Part shown: positions 1 through 5,627 of the stretch, piece after piece
Layout: the number at the start of each line of letters is the position of its first letter
Position numbering within the stretch: the stretch's first letter is position 1
From: Gammaproteobacteria bacterium
Lineage (GTDB): Bacteria; Pseudomonadota; Gammaproteobacteria; Steroidobacterales; Steroidobacteraceae
Assembly (NCBI GenBank): GCA_025350345.1
Contig: JANXYA010000377.1
Location: 1 to 5,627, forward strand
Length of the DNA stretch: 5,627 bases
Direction of reading: 5' to 3'
The notes under the pieces: generated by a model
What the model saw: only the letters and a program-made list of their open reading frames with translations
Databases searched by the model: none
Told to the model about the DNA's origin: nothing
Position numbers and translations under genes: made by a program

Positions 1-27
1 CGGCCGCGCCGGCCGCGCCGGCCGCGA
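1..27 (+). repeat. 9-bp tandem repeat, three copies, coding for Ala-Ala-Pro
   Basis: The unit CGGCCGCGC occurs at 1-9 and 10-18, and a third copy at 19-27 differs only in its last base (A for C). The 9-base period keeps the reading frame, and in the frame that ends at 39-41 it encodes repeated Ala-Ala-Pro. The array may continue beyond the left edge. It is most simply a short coding microsatellite in the tail of the upstream protein. Confidence 0.75.
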
Positions 28-41
28 CGACCAGCAAGTAG
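1..41 (+). CDS. 3' end of upstream gene, probably OmpH/Skp-family periplasmic chaperone (partial)
   Basis: Only the last 12 codons and a TAG stop (39-41) are in the window. Read from base 3, they give the tail AAPAAPAATTSK. The residues themselves do not identify a family. The assignment rests on position: in Proteobacteria the gene directly before lpxD is usually skp/ompH, a periplasmic chaperone for outer-membrane proteins that is transcribed with bamA and the lpx genes. Low-complexity Ala/Pro tails are common at the C-terminus of such proteins in GC-rich genomes, but classic Skp ends differently. The reading frame is plausible because it stays open to the window edge and stops 23 bases before lpxD. 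It could be another gene altogether; the upstream sequence would settle this. Confidence 0.5.
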   Translation, partial: AAPAAPAATTSK

Positions 42-54
42 GGGCGGATCGGCC

Positions 55-58
55 GGAG
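55..58 (+). promoter_or_regulatory. Shine-Dalgarno sequence of lpxD
   Basis: GGAG lies six bases before the ATG at 65, which is normal spacing. There is no other in-frame start between the upstream stop and this ATG, so the site supports the chosen start. The 23-base gap before lpxD is too short to hold an obvious promoter of its own, which suggests read-through from the upstream gene. Confidence 0.7.
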
Positions 59-64
59 TCGCCG

Positions 65-1093
65 ATGAGCTTCGCGTTGGGCGAGCTGGCGGTGCGCTTT
101 GGCTGCGAGTTGCGTGGCGACCCGGAGCTGCGCGTCGAGCGCGTGGCGACACTCGCCGGCGCCGGCCCCGGTGACCTGGGATTTCTCGCCAACCCGCTTT
201 ACCGGGGCCAGCTGGCCGCGACCCGCGCCACGGTGGTCGTGATTGATGCGGCGAACGCCGCGCTCAGCCCCGTCGCGGCGCTTATCAGCGCCAATCCGTA
301 CGCGACCTACGCACGCATGGCCTCGCTCCTGCACCCGGGGCCAACTTTTCCCGCCGGAGTCCATTCGAGTGCGGTGATCGATCCGTCTGCGAGCGTGCCA
401 GCCAGTGCCAGCATTGGCGCCGCGGCGGTGATCGGGGCAGGAGCGCTGGTGGGAGAGCGTACGCGCATCGGACCGGGCTGCCTCATCGGCGATGGAGTCA
501 GCATTGGGGCTGATTGCCTGCTGCACTCCGGCGTCACCGTGATCGGCGCTGCCCAGCTTGGCGAGCGCGTGCGCATTAATCCCGGCGTGGTGATCGGTTC
601 CGACGGCTTCGGTTTTGCAGCGGATGCGGGGGGCTGGACCAAGGTACCGCAGCTCGGGAGCGTGCGCATCGGCGCCGATGTCGAGATCGGGGCCAATACG
701 ACGATCGATCGCGGCGCCATCGGCGACACCGTGATCGAGGCGGGCGCCAAGCTCGATAACCAGATCCAGGTCGCCCACAATGTCTACATCGGCGCCCACA
801 CGGTCATCGCCGCCTGCGTGGGTATTTCGGGCAGTACCCGCATCGGCGCGCGCTGCATGATCGGCGGGGCGGTCGGTATCGTCGGGCACCTGGACATCTG
901 CGATGATGTGATGGTGACCGGCATGTCGATGGTGGCGCATTCGATCAGCGAGCCGGGTGTCTATTCGGGCGGAATTCCCGCCGAGCCGGCGCCGCTGTGG
1001 CGGCGGCTGGTGGGCCGCTTCAAGCGCCTGGATGGCCTGGCCGAGCGGGTCAGGCGCCTGGAGCGCGGCAACAACGGGGACCCAAATCGATGA
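65..1093 (+). CDS. lpxD: UDP-3-O-(3-hydroxyacyl)glucosamine N-acyltransferase LpxD
   Basis: LpxD carries out the third step of lipid A synthesis in the cytoplasm: it transfers a 3-hydroxyacyl chain from ACP to the 2-amino group of UDP-3-O-acyl-glucosamine. The 342-residue protein matches the usual length (E. coli 341). Residues 1 to about 100 form the uridine-binding N-terminal domain. About 100-290 are hexapeptide repeats (I/V-G-x-x-x-x pattern) that make the left-handed beta-helix. About 305-335 form the C-terminal helix, rich in Arg and Leu. The catalytic histidine is His238 in QVAHNV (E. coli His239), and His275 in VGHLDI matches E. coli His276. Met289 aligns with E. coli Met290, described as the acyl-chain ruler of LpxD, while E. 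coli Met292 is replaced by Ala291. A Shine-Dalgarno at 55-58 supports the start. The stop overlaps the fabZ start by four bases. Confidence 0.97.
   Translation: MSFALGELAVRFGCELRGDPELRVERVATLAGAGPGDLGFLANPLYRGQLAATRATVVVIDAANAALSPVAALISANPYATYARMASLLHPGPTFPAGVHSSAVIDPSASVPASASIGAAAVIGAGALVGERTRIGPGCLIGDGVSIGADCLLHSGVTVIGAAQLGERVRINPGVVIGSDGFGFAADAGGWTKVPQLGSVRIGADVEIGANTTIDRGAIGDTVIEAGAKLDNQIQVAHNVYIGAHTVIAACVGISGSTRIGARCMIGGAVGIVGHLDICDDVMVTGMSMVAHSISEPGVYSGGIPAEPAPLWRRLVGRFKRLDGLAERVRRLERGNNGDPNR
1076..1080 (+). promoter_or_regulatory. Likely ribosome binding site of fabZ, inside the lpxD end
   Basis: GGGGA lies nine bases before the ATG at 1090, within the last codons of lpxD. It supports starting FabZ at MNEPVQ rather than at the in-frame ATG at 997, which would add 31 residues encoded by sequence that is already lpxD and absent from normal FabZ proteins. 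Confidence 0.5.
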
Positions 1094-1569
1094 ACGAACC
1101 GGTGCAGCTGGACATCCACGCCATACTGAAGCGGCTCCCGCACCGCTATCCCTTCCTGCTGGTCGACCGCGTGCTCGAATGCGTGCCCGGCAAGAGCATT
1201 CGCGCGCTCAAGAATGTCACGGTCAATGAGCCGTATTTTCCCGGCCACTTTCCCCATCGGCCGGTGATGCCGGGTGTGATCATCATCGAGGCCCTGGCGC
1301 AGGCCGCCGGTGTCCTGGCCTTCGTCACGGCGGGGGTCTTTCCGGATGAAAATTCGGTGTTCTACTTTGTCGGTATCGACAAGGCGCGTTTTCGCCGGCC
1401 AGTCGTGCCCGGGGATCAGCTCATCCTCACGGCCAAGCTGGAGCGGAACCTGCGTGGCATCTGGCGCCTGTCGACGCGCGCCACCGTCGATGACGCCGAG
1501 GCCGCCGCCGCTGAACTGATGCTGGCGCCGGGCATTACCAACGCCGCGCCGGGCGAGCCGGGCCCATGA
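1090..1569 (+). CDS. fabZ: 3-hydroxyacyl-[acyl-carrier-protein] dehydratase FabZ
   Basis: FabZ dehydrates 3-hydroxyacyl-ACP to trans-2-enoyl-ACP in the elongation cycle of type II fatty acid synthesis. It works as a soluble hot-dog-fold oligomer. The 159-residue protein shows the family signature: LPHRYPFLLVDRV near residues 16-28, catalytic His53 in PGHFPHRPVMPGV, and Glu67 in IIIEALAQ (E. coli His54 and Glu68). FVGIDKARFRRPVVPGD follows at 93-109. It is a little longer than E. coli FabZ (151) because of a tail after ELMLAP (GITNAAPGEPGP). This tail is encoded by the bases just before the lpxA start. The ATG overlaps the lpxD stop as ATGA, suggesting coupled translation. FabZ and the two Lpx acyltransferases draw on the same 3-hydroxyacyl-ACP pool, so co-expression balances phospholipid and lipid A supply. 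FabA is the alternative family, but the motifs and location fit FabZ. Confidence 0.97.
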   Translation: MNEPVQLDIHAILKRLPHRYPFLLVDRVLECVPGKSIRALKNVTVNEPYFPGHFPHRPVMPGVIIIEALAQAAGVLAFVTAGVFPDENSVFYFVGIDKARFRRPVVPGDQLILTAKLERNLRGIWRLSTRATVDDAEAAAAELMLAPGITNAAPGEPGP

Positions 1570-2336
1570 TTGACGCGCACGCGGTGGTCTCGCCGAAGGC
1601 CGAACTCGCCGCGGATGTCCAGGTCGGCCCCTTCTCGGTCATCGGTCCGGGCGTGCGGATCGGGCCGCGTACTCGCATCGGCCCCCATGTGGTTATCGGC
1701 GGTCTGACGACGATCGGTGAGGACAACCAGTTCTTCCCGTTCGCCTCGATTGGTCACGCGCCGCAGGACAAGAAATACAAGGGGGAGCCGACGCGGCTGC
1801 AGATCGGCGATCGGAACGTGTTCCGGGAGTGCTGCACCGTCAATCGCGGCACGGCACACGACGAGGGCCTCACGCGTATCGGCGATGACAACCTGCTCAT
1901 GGCCTATACGCATGTGGCGCACGATTGCCGGCTCGGCAGCCGCATCGTCATGGCCAACTGCGCGACGCTCGGCGGTCACGTGCAGCTGGGTGATTGGGTG
2001 ATCATGGGCGGCCTGGCCGCGATCCACCAGTTCTGCAAGGTCGGTGCACACGCCTTCATCGCCAACAACGCGGCCGTGACACGCGATGTGCCGCCCTACG
2101 TGATGGCGGTAGGCCAGCCGGCCAAACCGCATTCGGTGAACAGCGAGGGCCTGAAGCGCCGCGATTTCAGCGCCGCGCAGATTCGCAACATCCGCGAGGC
2201 CTACCGCACGCTGTATCGGCGCGACCTGCCGCTGGCCGAAGCGGTGACGGCGCTCACTGCGCAGGCGGGGAACCAGCCGGAGATCCGCTCCTTCGTCGAG
2301 TTCATCGCCAGCTCGACCCGCAGCCTGATACGCTGA
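1566..2336 (+). CDS. lpxA: UDP-N-acetylglucosamine acyltransferase LpxA
   Basis: LpxA starts lipid A synthesis by moving a 3-hydroxyacyl chain from ACP to the 3-position of UDP-GlcNAc. It acts as a cytoplasmic homotrimer. The 256-residue protein is close to the family length (E. coli 262). Residues 1 to about 185 are hexapeptide repeats of the left-handed beta-helix, and the rest is the helical C-terminal domain ending in STRSLIR. The catalytic base is His119 in THVAHDC (E. coli His125), preceded by His116 (His122). His154 in IHQFC matches His160, and Gln67 in PQDKKYKGEP matches Gln73. At the positions that set acyl length in E. coli, Gly173 is Asn167 here and His191 is Pro185, so the preferred chain cannot be assumed to be C14. 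The start overlaps the fabZ stop (ATGA). I see no good Shine-Dalgarno before it, so translation probably depends on coupling. Confidence 0.97.
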   Translation: MIDAHAVVSPKAELAADVQVGPFSVIGPGVRIGPRTRIGPHVVIGGLTTIGEDNQFFPFASIGHAPQDKKYKGEPTRLQIGDRNVFRECCTVNRGTAHDEGLTRIGDDNLLMAYTHVAHDCRLGSRIVMANCATLGGHVQLGDWVIMGGLAAIHQFCKVGAHAFIANNAAVTRDVPPYVMAVGQPAKPHSVNSEGLKRRDFSAAQIRNIREAYRTLYRRDLPLAEAVTALTAQAGNQPEIRSFVEFIASSTRSLIR

Positions 2337-2340
2337 AGGG
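2336..2340 (+). promoter_or_regulatory. Purine-rich AAGGG directly against the lpxB start
   Basis: AAGGG begins at the last base of the lpxA stop codon and touches the ATG at 2341 with no spacer. It looks like a Shine-Dalgarno core but is too close for normal use. Even for the GTG at 2344 the spacer would be only three bases. An in-frame TGA at 2326-2328 excludes any start further upstream. The ribosome may simply re-initiate after finishing lpxA. Confidence 0.35.
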
Positions 2341-3540
2341 ATGGTGCCCCCCAGCGCTTCGCCTCTGCGCGCGCCGCGTCTCGCCGTCGTGGCCGGGGAG
2401 ACTTCCGGCGATCAGCTGGGCGCGGCACTCATCGATTCGCTCCGTGCGCGCTGCCCTGGCATTGAAGTGCGTGGAGTCTGCGGCCCGCTGATGCGCGCGG
2501 CGGGTGCCCAGCCCCTGGCCGACGCGCACGAACTGGCCGTCATGGGCCTGGTGGAGGTCCTCGCTCACCTGCCGCGACTCCTGCGCCTGCGCCGGAGCCT
2601 GCGAAGAGCGTTCCTGGACTGGCAGCCCGATGCCTTCATCGGCATCGACGCGCCCGAATTCAACCTCGGGCTTGCCCGCCAGCTGCGCGAGCGCGGCGTG
2701 AAGACCGTGCAGTACGTGAGCCCGCAGGTCTGGGCGTGGCGCGAGCGGCGCGTGGGGCGGATCGCAGCCGCCTGCGACCTGGTGCTGTGCCTGCTGCCCT
2801 TTGAACCTCCGTTCTACGCCCGGCACGGGGCACGGGCGCGATTTGTCGGCCACCCGCTCGCCGACCAGGTGCCGCTCGAGCCGGACCGCGCGGCGGCACG
2901 GCAGGCACTGGGCCTTGCACCGCAGGCAATCGTGGTGGCACTGCTCCCCGGAAGCCGCGCGGGGGAGGTGAGCCGGCTGGGTCCGGATTTCATCGCGGCG
3001 GCGCAGCTCCTCGCTGCGCGCCTGCCGGGACTTGAGTTCATCGCGCCGATGGCATCGGCGCGGGTGCGCGACCTGTTTGCGGCCAGCATGGCGGCGGCAG
3101 GCCTGGTCACGGCGCCGCTCCACGGCGAGCCGCACATCCGCCTGCTCGACGGACAGGCGCGCCTGGTGCTGCAGGCCGCCGATGTGGCCCTGGTGGCCTC
3201 CGGTACCGCGAGCCTCGAGGCGCTCCTGTGCCGTTGCCCCATGGTCGTGGCCTACCGGCTGGGAGCCGCGACCGCATTCCTGCTGCGGGCCCTGCGCATG
3301 GTGCGCTTGCCCTATTTCTCTCTGCCCAACCTGCTCGCGGCCGAGAAGCTGGTGCCGGAGTTCTTCCAGGAAGCCGTGAGCGGCCCCGCTCTCGCCGACG
3401 CGCTTGCCGCCCAGCTCGCCGATCAGCCGCGGCGGGCCATGCTCGCACAGCGCTTCCGTGCCATTCATGTCGGACTGCGCTGCGGTGGCGCGGCGCAGGC
3501 CGCCGACACGGTGCTCGAGCTCATCGGCGCGGGCAAATGA
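2341..3540 (+). CDS. lpxB: Lipid-A-disaccharide synthase LpxB
   Basis: LpxB is a glycosyltransferase of family GT19. It condenses UDP-2,3-diacylglucosamine with lipid X (2,3-diacylglucosamine 1-phosphate) into the beta-1,6-linked lipid A disaccharide at the inner face of the inner membrane. The 399-residue protein carries the family motifs in order: AGETSGD (18-24), GIDAPEFN (101-108), VSPQVWAWR (126-134), LPFE (152-155), GHPL (170-173), LLPGSR (201-206), SGTASLE (287-293), LPNLLA (328-333) and PEFFQ (339-343). Asp103 and Arg206 align with E. coli Asp98 and Arg201, which are needed for activity. It exceeds E. coli LpxB (382) partly because of about ten extra N-terminal residues before RLAVVAGE. 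Only ATG 2341 or GTG 2344 can serve as start. It is separated from lpxA by four bases and overlaps rnhB by four. Confidence 0.97.
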   Translation: MVPPSASPLRAPRLAVVAGETSGDQLGAALIDSLRARCPGIEVRGVCGPLMRAAGAQPLADAHELAVMGLVEVLAHLPRLLRLRRSLRRAFLDWQPDAFIGIDAPEFNLGLARQLRERGVKTVQYVSPQVWAWRERRVGRIAAACDLVLCLLPFEPPFYARHGARARFVGHPLADQVPLEPDRAAARQALGLAPQAIVVALLPGSRAGEVSRLGPDFIAAAQLLAARLPGLEFIAPMASARVRDLFAASMAAAGLVTAPLHGEPHIRLLDGQARLVLQAADVALVASGTASLEALLCRCPMVVAYRLGAATAFLLRALRMVRLPYFSLPNLLAAEKLVPEFFQEAVSGPALADALAAQLADQPRRAMLAQRFRAIHVGLRCGGAAQAADTVLELIGAGK

Positions 3541-4121
3541 TCAGCTCGCTCCTGGCCGGCGTGGACGAGGCCGGGCGAGGACCGCTGGCCGGGCCGGTCG
3601 TGGCCGCTGCCGTCATCCTCGATGCCGATCGGCCCATCGCCGGCCTGCGTGACTCCAAGCGCCTGAGCCCGCCGCGCCGCAGGCAGCTCGCGCTCCTGAT
3701 CCGGGAGCGCGCGCTCGCCTTCGGCTTAGGGCTGGCGCTGCCGGCGGAGATCGACGCGATCAATATCCTGCAGGCGACCCTGCTGGCGATGCGCCGCGCC
3801 CTGCAGGGGCTCGCCGTACGCCCGATTCACATCATCATCGACGGGAACAAAGCACCGCAGCTTGCTGATCTTTTTGAGGATTGCCGCATCGAGACCCTGG
3901 TGGGAGGGGATGATCGGGTGCCGGCGATCAGTGCCGCCTCGATTCTGGCAAAGACCTGGCGCGATGCGCACATGACCGAGCTCGATGCACGCTTTCCCGG
4001 CTATGGATTCGCCCAGCACTACGGTTACCCGACCGCCTCGCACGTCGCGGCCCTGGAGCGACTCGGACCCTGCCCCATTCATCGACGCAGCTTCGCTCCG
4101 GTAAGATCCTGCTCCCCATGA
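3537..4121 (+). CDS. rnhB: Ribonuclease HII
   Basis: RNase HII cuts the RNA strand of RNA-DNA hybrids and starts removal of single ribonucleotides misplaced in DNA. The 194-residue protein shows the type 2 RNase H fold motifs: GVDEAGRGPLAGPVV (8-22) with catalytic Asp10 and Glu11, LRDSKRLS (37-44), IIIDGN (99-104) with Asp102, and GGDDRVPAISAASILAK (123-139) with Asp125 as the fourth acidic residue. HYGYPTASH (161-169) and HRRSFAPV (182-189) complete the C-terminal part. The protein ends soon after this last motif, slightly shorter than E. coli RnhB (198). The ATG overlaps the lpxB stop (ATGA). An earlier in-frame start would place the N-terminus deep inside lpxB and is rejected. Position between lpxB and dnaE is the usual gammaproteobacterial one and does not imply a role in lipid A synthesis. 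Confidence 0.97.
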   Translation: MISSLLAGVDEAGRGPLAGPVVAAAVILDADRPIAGLRDSKRLSPPRRRQLALLIRERALAFGLGLALPAEIDAINILQATLLAMRRALQGLAVRPIHIIIDGNKAPQLADLFEDCRIETLVGGDDRVPAISAASILAKTWRDAHMTELDARFPGYGFAQHYGYPTASHVAALERLGPCPIHRRSFAPVRSCSP

Positions 4122-5627
4122 GCGCTGAGTTCGTACACCTGCGTCTGCACACCGAGTACTCGCTGGTGGACAGCGTGGTGCGCGTGGACGGGCTCGTTGA
4201 GGCGGTGGCCGCGGCGGGCATGCCCGCGGTCGCGGTGACCGACCAGGACAATCTGTTCGCGATGGTGAAGTTCTATCGCGCGGCCCTCGCGCGCGGCGTG
4301 CAGCCCATCATCGGCGTGGACCTGCAGCTGCGGGAGGCGAGCGATCCGCAGGGTCCCTCGCGCCTGACGCTCCTGTGCCAGGACCTCGATGGGTATCGCA
4401 ATCTCACGCGCCTGGTCTCCCGCGCCTGGCTCGAGGGACAGTCAAAGGGCCAGCCCCTCATCGATCGGGACTGGCTGACGCGCACGACGACGGCCGGACT
4501 CATTGCACTGTCCTGCGCGCAGGGCGGGGATGTGGGCCGATTGCTGCTGCAGGGCCGCACGGCGCAGGCGGAGCAGGCCCTCGATGGCTGGCTGGCCCTG
4601 TTCGCCGATCGCTACTACCTCGAGGTGCAGCGGATCGGCGCGCCCGGCGAGGAGCTCTACGTGCCGGCCGCACTGTCGCTCGCCGCACGGCGCGGCGTGG
4701 CGGCGGTGGCGACCAATGACGTGCGTTTCCTCGAAGCGGGCGAATTCGAGGCGCACGAGGCGCGCGTGTGCATCCGGGAGGGTGCCTTGCTGGCCGATCC
4801 GGCCCGCGTGCGCCGCTATACGACACAGCAGTTCCTGCGCACGCCGGAGCAGATGCGGGAGCTTTTTCCCGGGGCGCCCGAGCTGCTCGCCAACAGCGTG
4901 CAGATCGCGCGCCGCTGCAGCCTGATGCTGCGCCTGGGCGAGACCTGCCTGCCGGTCTTCCCTGCGCCCGTGGGCCACACGCCCGAGCAATACCTGCGCG
5001 CCGCGGCCGGGGAGGGACTCGCCGCCCGCCTCGCGGCCGCTGCGCGCAGCGGGGAGCAGGCGGAGCCGTACCACCGGCGGTTGGCCACGGAGCTCGAGGT
5101 CATCTGCCCGATGGGTTTCGCCAGTTATTTTCTCATCGTGGCTGATTTCATCGACTGGGCGCGGCACCACGACGTGCCCGTCGGACCGGGGCGCGGATCC
5201 GGCGCCGGTTCGCTGGTCGCCTACGCCCTGGGGATCACCGACATCGACCCGCTCCGCTACGACCTGCTGTTCGAGCGCTTCCTCAATCCCGAGCGCGTGT
5301 CCCTGCCCGATTTCGACATCGACTTCTGCATGGTCGGACGCGATCGGGTGATCGAATACGTCGCCGCCAAGTACGGCCCTGAACGCGTCTCGCAGATCAT
5401 CACCTACGGCACGCTGGCGGCCAAGGCGGTGGTGCGCGATGTCGGCCGGGTGCTGGGCCACCCCTATGGCATGGTGGACCGGATCGCCAAGCTCGTGCCC
5501 TTCGAGCTGGAGATGACGCTGGACAAGGCGCTCGAGCGGGAGCCGGAACTCAAGCGCCTGTATGCGCAAGACGAAGAGGTGCGCGTGCTCATCGACATGG
5601 CGCGCGCGCTCGAGGGCCTGACGCGCA
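4118..5627 (+). CDS. dnaE: DNA polymerase III alpha subunit DnaE (N-terminal 503 residues; cut by window edge)
   Basis: DnaE is the polymerizing subunit of the replicative DNA polymerase III. The frame is open from the ATG at 4118 to the end of the window, giving 503 residues of an expected ~1,160; the truncation is only the window boundary. Residues 1 to about 275 are the PHP domain, starting FVHLRLHTEYSLVDS. The polymerase palm/thumb region follows with VGPGRGSGAGS (355-365), FERFLNPERVS (385-395) and PDFDIDF (397-403). Asp398 and Asp400 match E. coli Asp401 and Asp403; the third catalytic Asp, fingers, beta-clamp and OB regions lie outside. The PHP metal ligands are degenerate (Arg9, Gln43 and Arg203 where metal-binding PHP domains carry His), as in E. 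coli, which fits a polymerase relying on a separate DnaQ proofreader. The start overlaps the rnhB stop (ATGA); GGTAAG at 4100-4105 is a weak, distant Shine-Dalgarno candidate. Confidence 0.97.
   Translation, partial: MSAEFVHLRLHTEYSLVDSVVRVDGLVEAVAAAGMPAVAVTDQDNLFAMVKFYRAALARGVQPIIGVDLQLREASDPQGPSRLTLLCQDLDGYRNLTRLVSRAWLEGQSKGQPLIDRDWLTRTTTAGLIALSCAQGGDVGRLLLQGRTAQAEQALDGWLALFADRYYLEVQRIGAPGEELYVPAALSLAARRGVAAVATNDVRFLEAGEFEAHEARVCIREGALLADPARVRRYTTQQFLRTPEQMRELFPGAPELLANSVQIARRCSLMLRLGETCLPVFPAPVGHTPEQYLRAAAGEGLAARLAAAARSGEQAEPYHRRLATELEVICPMGFASYFLIVADFIDWARHHDVPVGPGRGSGAGSLVAYALGITDIDPLRYDLLFERFLNPERVSLPDFDIDFCMVGRDRVIEYVAAKYGPERVSQIITYGTLAAKAVVRDVGRVLGHPYGMVDRIAKLVPFELEMTLDKALEREPELKRLYAQDEEVRVLIDMARALEGLTR

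Noticed and set aside
307..780. Minus-strand open frame opposite lpxD with a regular Pro/Ser/Met periodicity
   Set aside because: The periodicity is the mirror of the LpxD hexapeptide repeats, not an independent repeat protein.
376..900. Many short near-repeats of ATCGG(C/G)-type sequence in lpxD and lpxA
   Set aside because: They are codons for the Ile-Gly steps of the left-handed beta-helix hexapeptide repeats, not a DNA repeat array or CRISPR. Spacing and sequence are irregular.
997..1089. N-terminal extension of FabZ from the ATG at 997
   Set aside because: The added 31 residues are out-of-frame lpxD sequence and absent from the FabZ family. The ATG at 1090 has a ribosome site and forms the same ATGA overlap as the other junctions.
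1416..2132. Minus-strand open frame (238 codons) opposite fabZ/lpxA
   Set aside because: It spans the junction of two certain genes on the other strand and its product has no recognisable motif.
2302..3468. Long open frame on the minus strand (388 codons) opposite lpxB
   Set aside because: It lies wholly opposite a clear LpxB with all family motifs. Its translation is rich in Arg, His and Gln, typical of the antisense frame of a GC-rich gene, and it shows no recognisable domain.
3228..3536. N-terminal extension of RnhB from the ATG at 3228
   Set aside because: The extension would overlap about 300 bases of lpxB and reads as low-complexity Arg/Ala. Normal RNase HII starts just before GVDEAGRG, which the ATG at 3537 gives.
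4442..5569. Long open frame on the minus strand (375 codons) opposite dnaE
   Set aside because: It is antisense to the well-conserved DnaE N-terminal region and has biased, low-complexity composition. High G/C at third codon positions removes stop codons from the opposite strand.
1..5627. Search for mobile elements, tRNA/rRNA genes, terminators or an accessory system
   Set aside because: All sequence except 23 bases before lpxD and 4 before lpxB is accounted for by conserved genes. No insertion sequence ends, RNA gene or hairpin followed by a T-run was seen.

Overview
The window is a GC-rich stretch (roughly two thirds G+C by eye, with strong G/C preference at third codon positions) that is packed almost completely with genes on the + strand. 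The gene order is [end of an OmpH/Skp-type gene]-lpxD-fabZ-lpxA-lpxB-rnhB-dnaE. This is the well-known envelope/lipid A cluster of Proteobacteria, and having dnaE directly after rnhB is typical of Gammaproteobacteria. The proteins resemble their gammaproteobacterial counterparts, and the DnaE N-terminus in particular looks like the Pseudomonas/Xanthomonas type. A high-GC gammaproteobacterium is therefore the best guess; I cannot name a genus.

Layout: bases 1-41 hold the last 12 codons of an upstream gene, probably skp/ompH, written over a 9-bp tandem repeat. After a 23-base gap with a Shine-Dalgarno sequence come lpxD (65-1093), fabZ (1090-1569), lpxA (1566-2336), lpxB (2341-3540), rnhB (3537-4121) and the first 503 codons of dnaE (4118 to the window edge). 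Four of the five junctions after lpxD are 4-base ATGA overlaps. The exception is lpxA-lpxB, with a 4-base gap. This arrangement points to one transcript with translational coupling. There is no intergenic space longer than 23 bases. I see no RNA gene, mobile element, CRISPR array or terminator.

How the genes work together: LpxA adds a 3-hydroxyacyl chain from ACP to UDP-GlcNAc. LpxD adds the second chain after deacetylation by LpxC, which is not in this window. LpxB joins two acylated sugars into the lipid A disaccharide. FabZ uses the same 3-hydroxyacyl-ACP pool but dehydrates it for phospholipid synthesis, so it competes with LpxA and LpxD at the branch point. RnhB removes ribonucleotides from DNA and DnaE is the replicative polymerase; both are housekeeping passengers of the cluster.

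This is an ordinary core-genome region, and I found no sign of an undescribed system. The most useful second-look points are the substituted acyl-chain ruler positions in LpxA, the awkward translation start of lpxB, the degenerate PHP metal site of DnaE and the repeat-encoded tail of the first gene.
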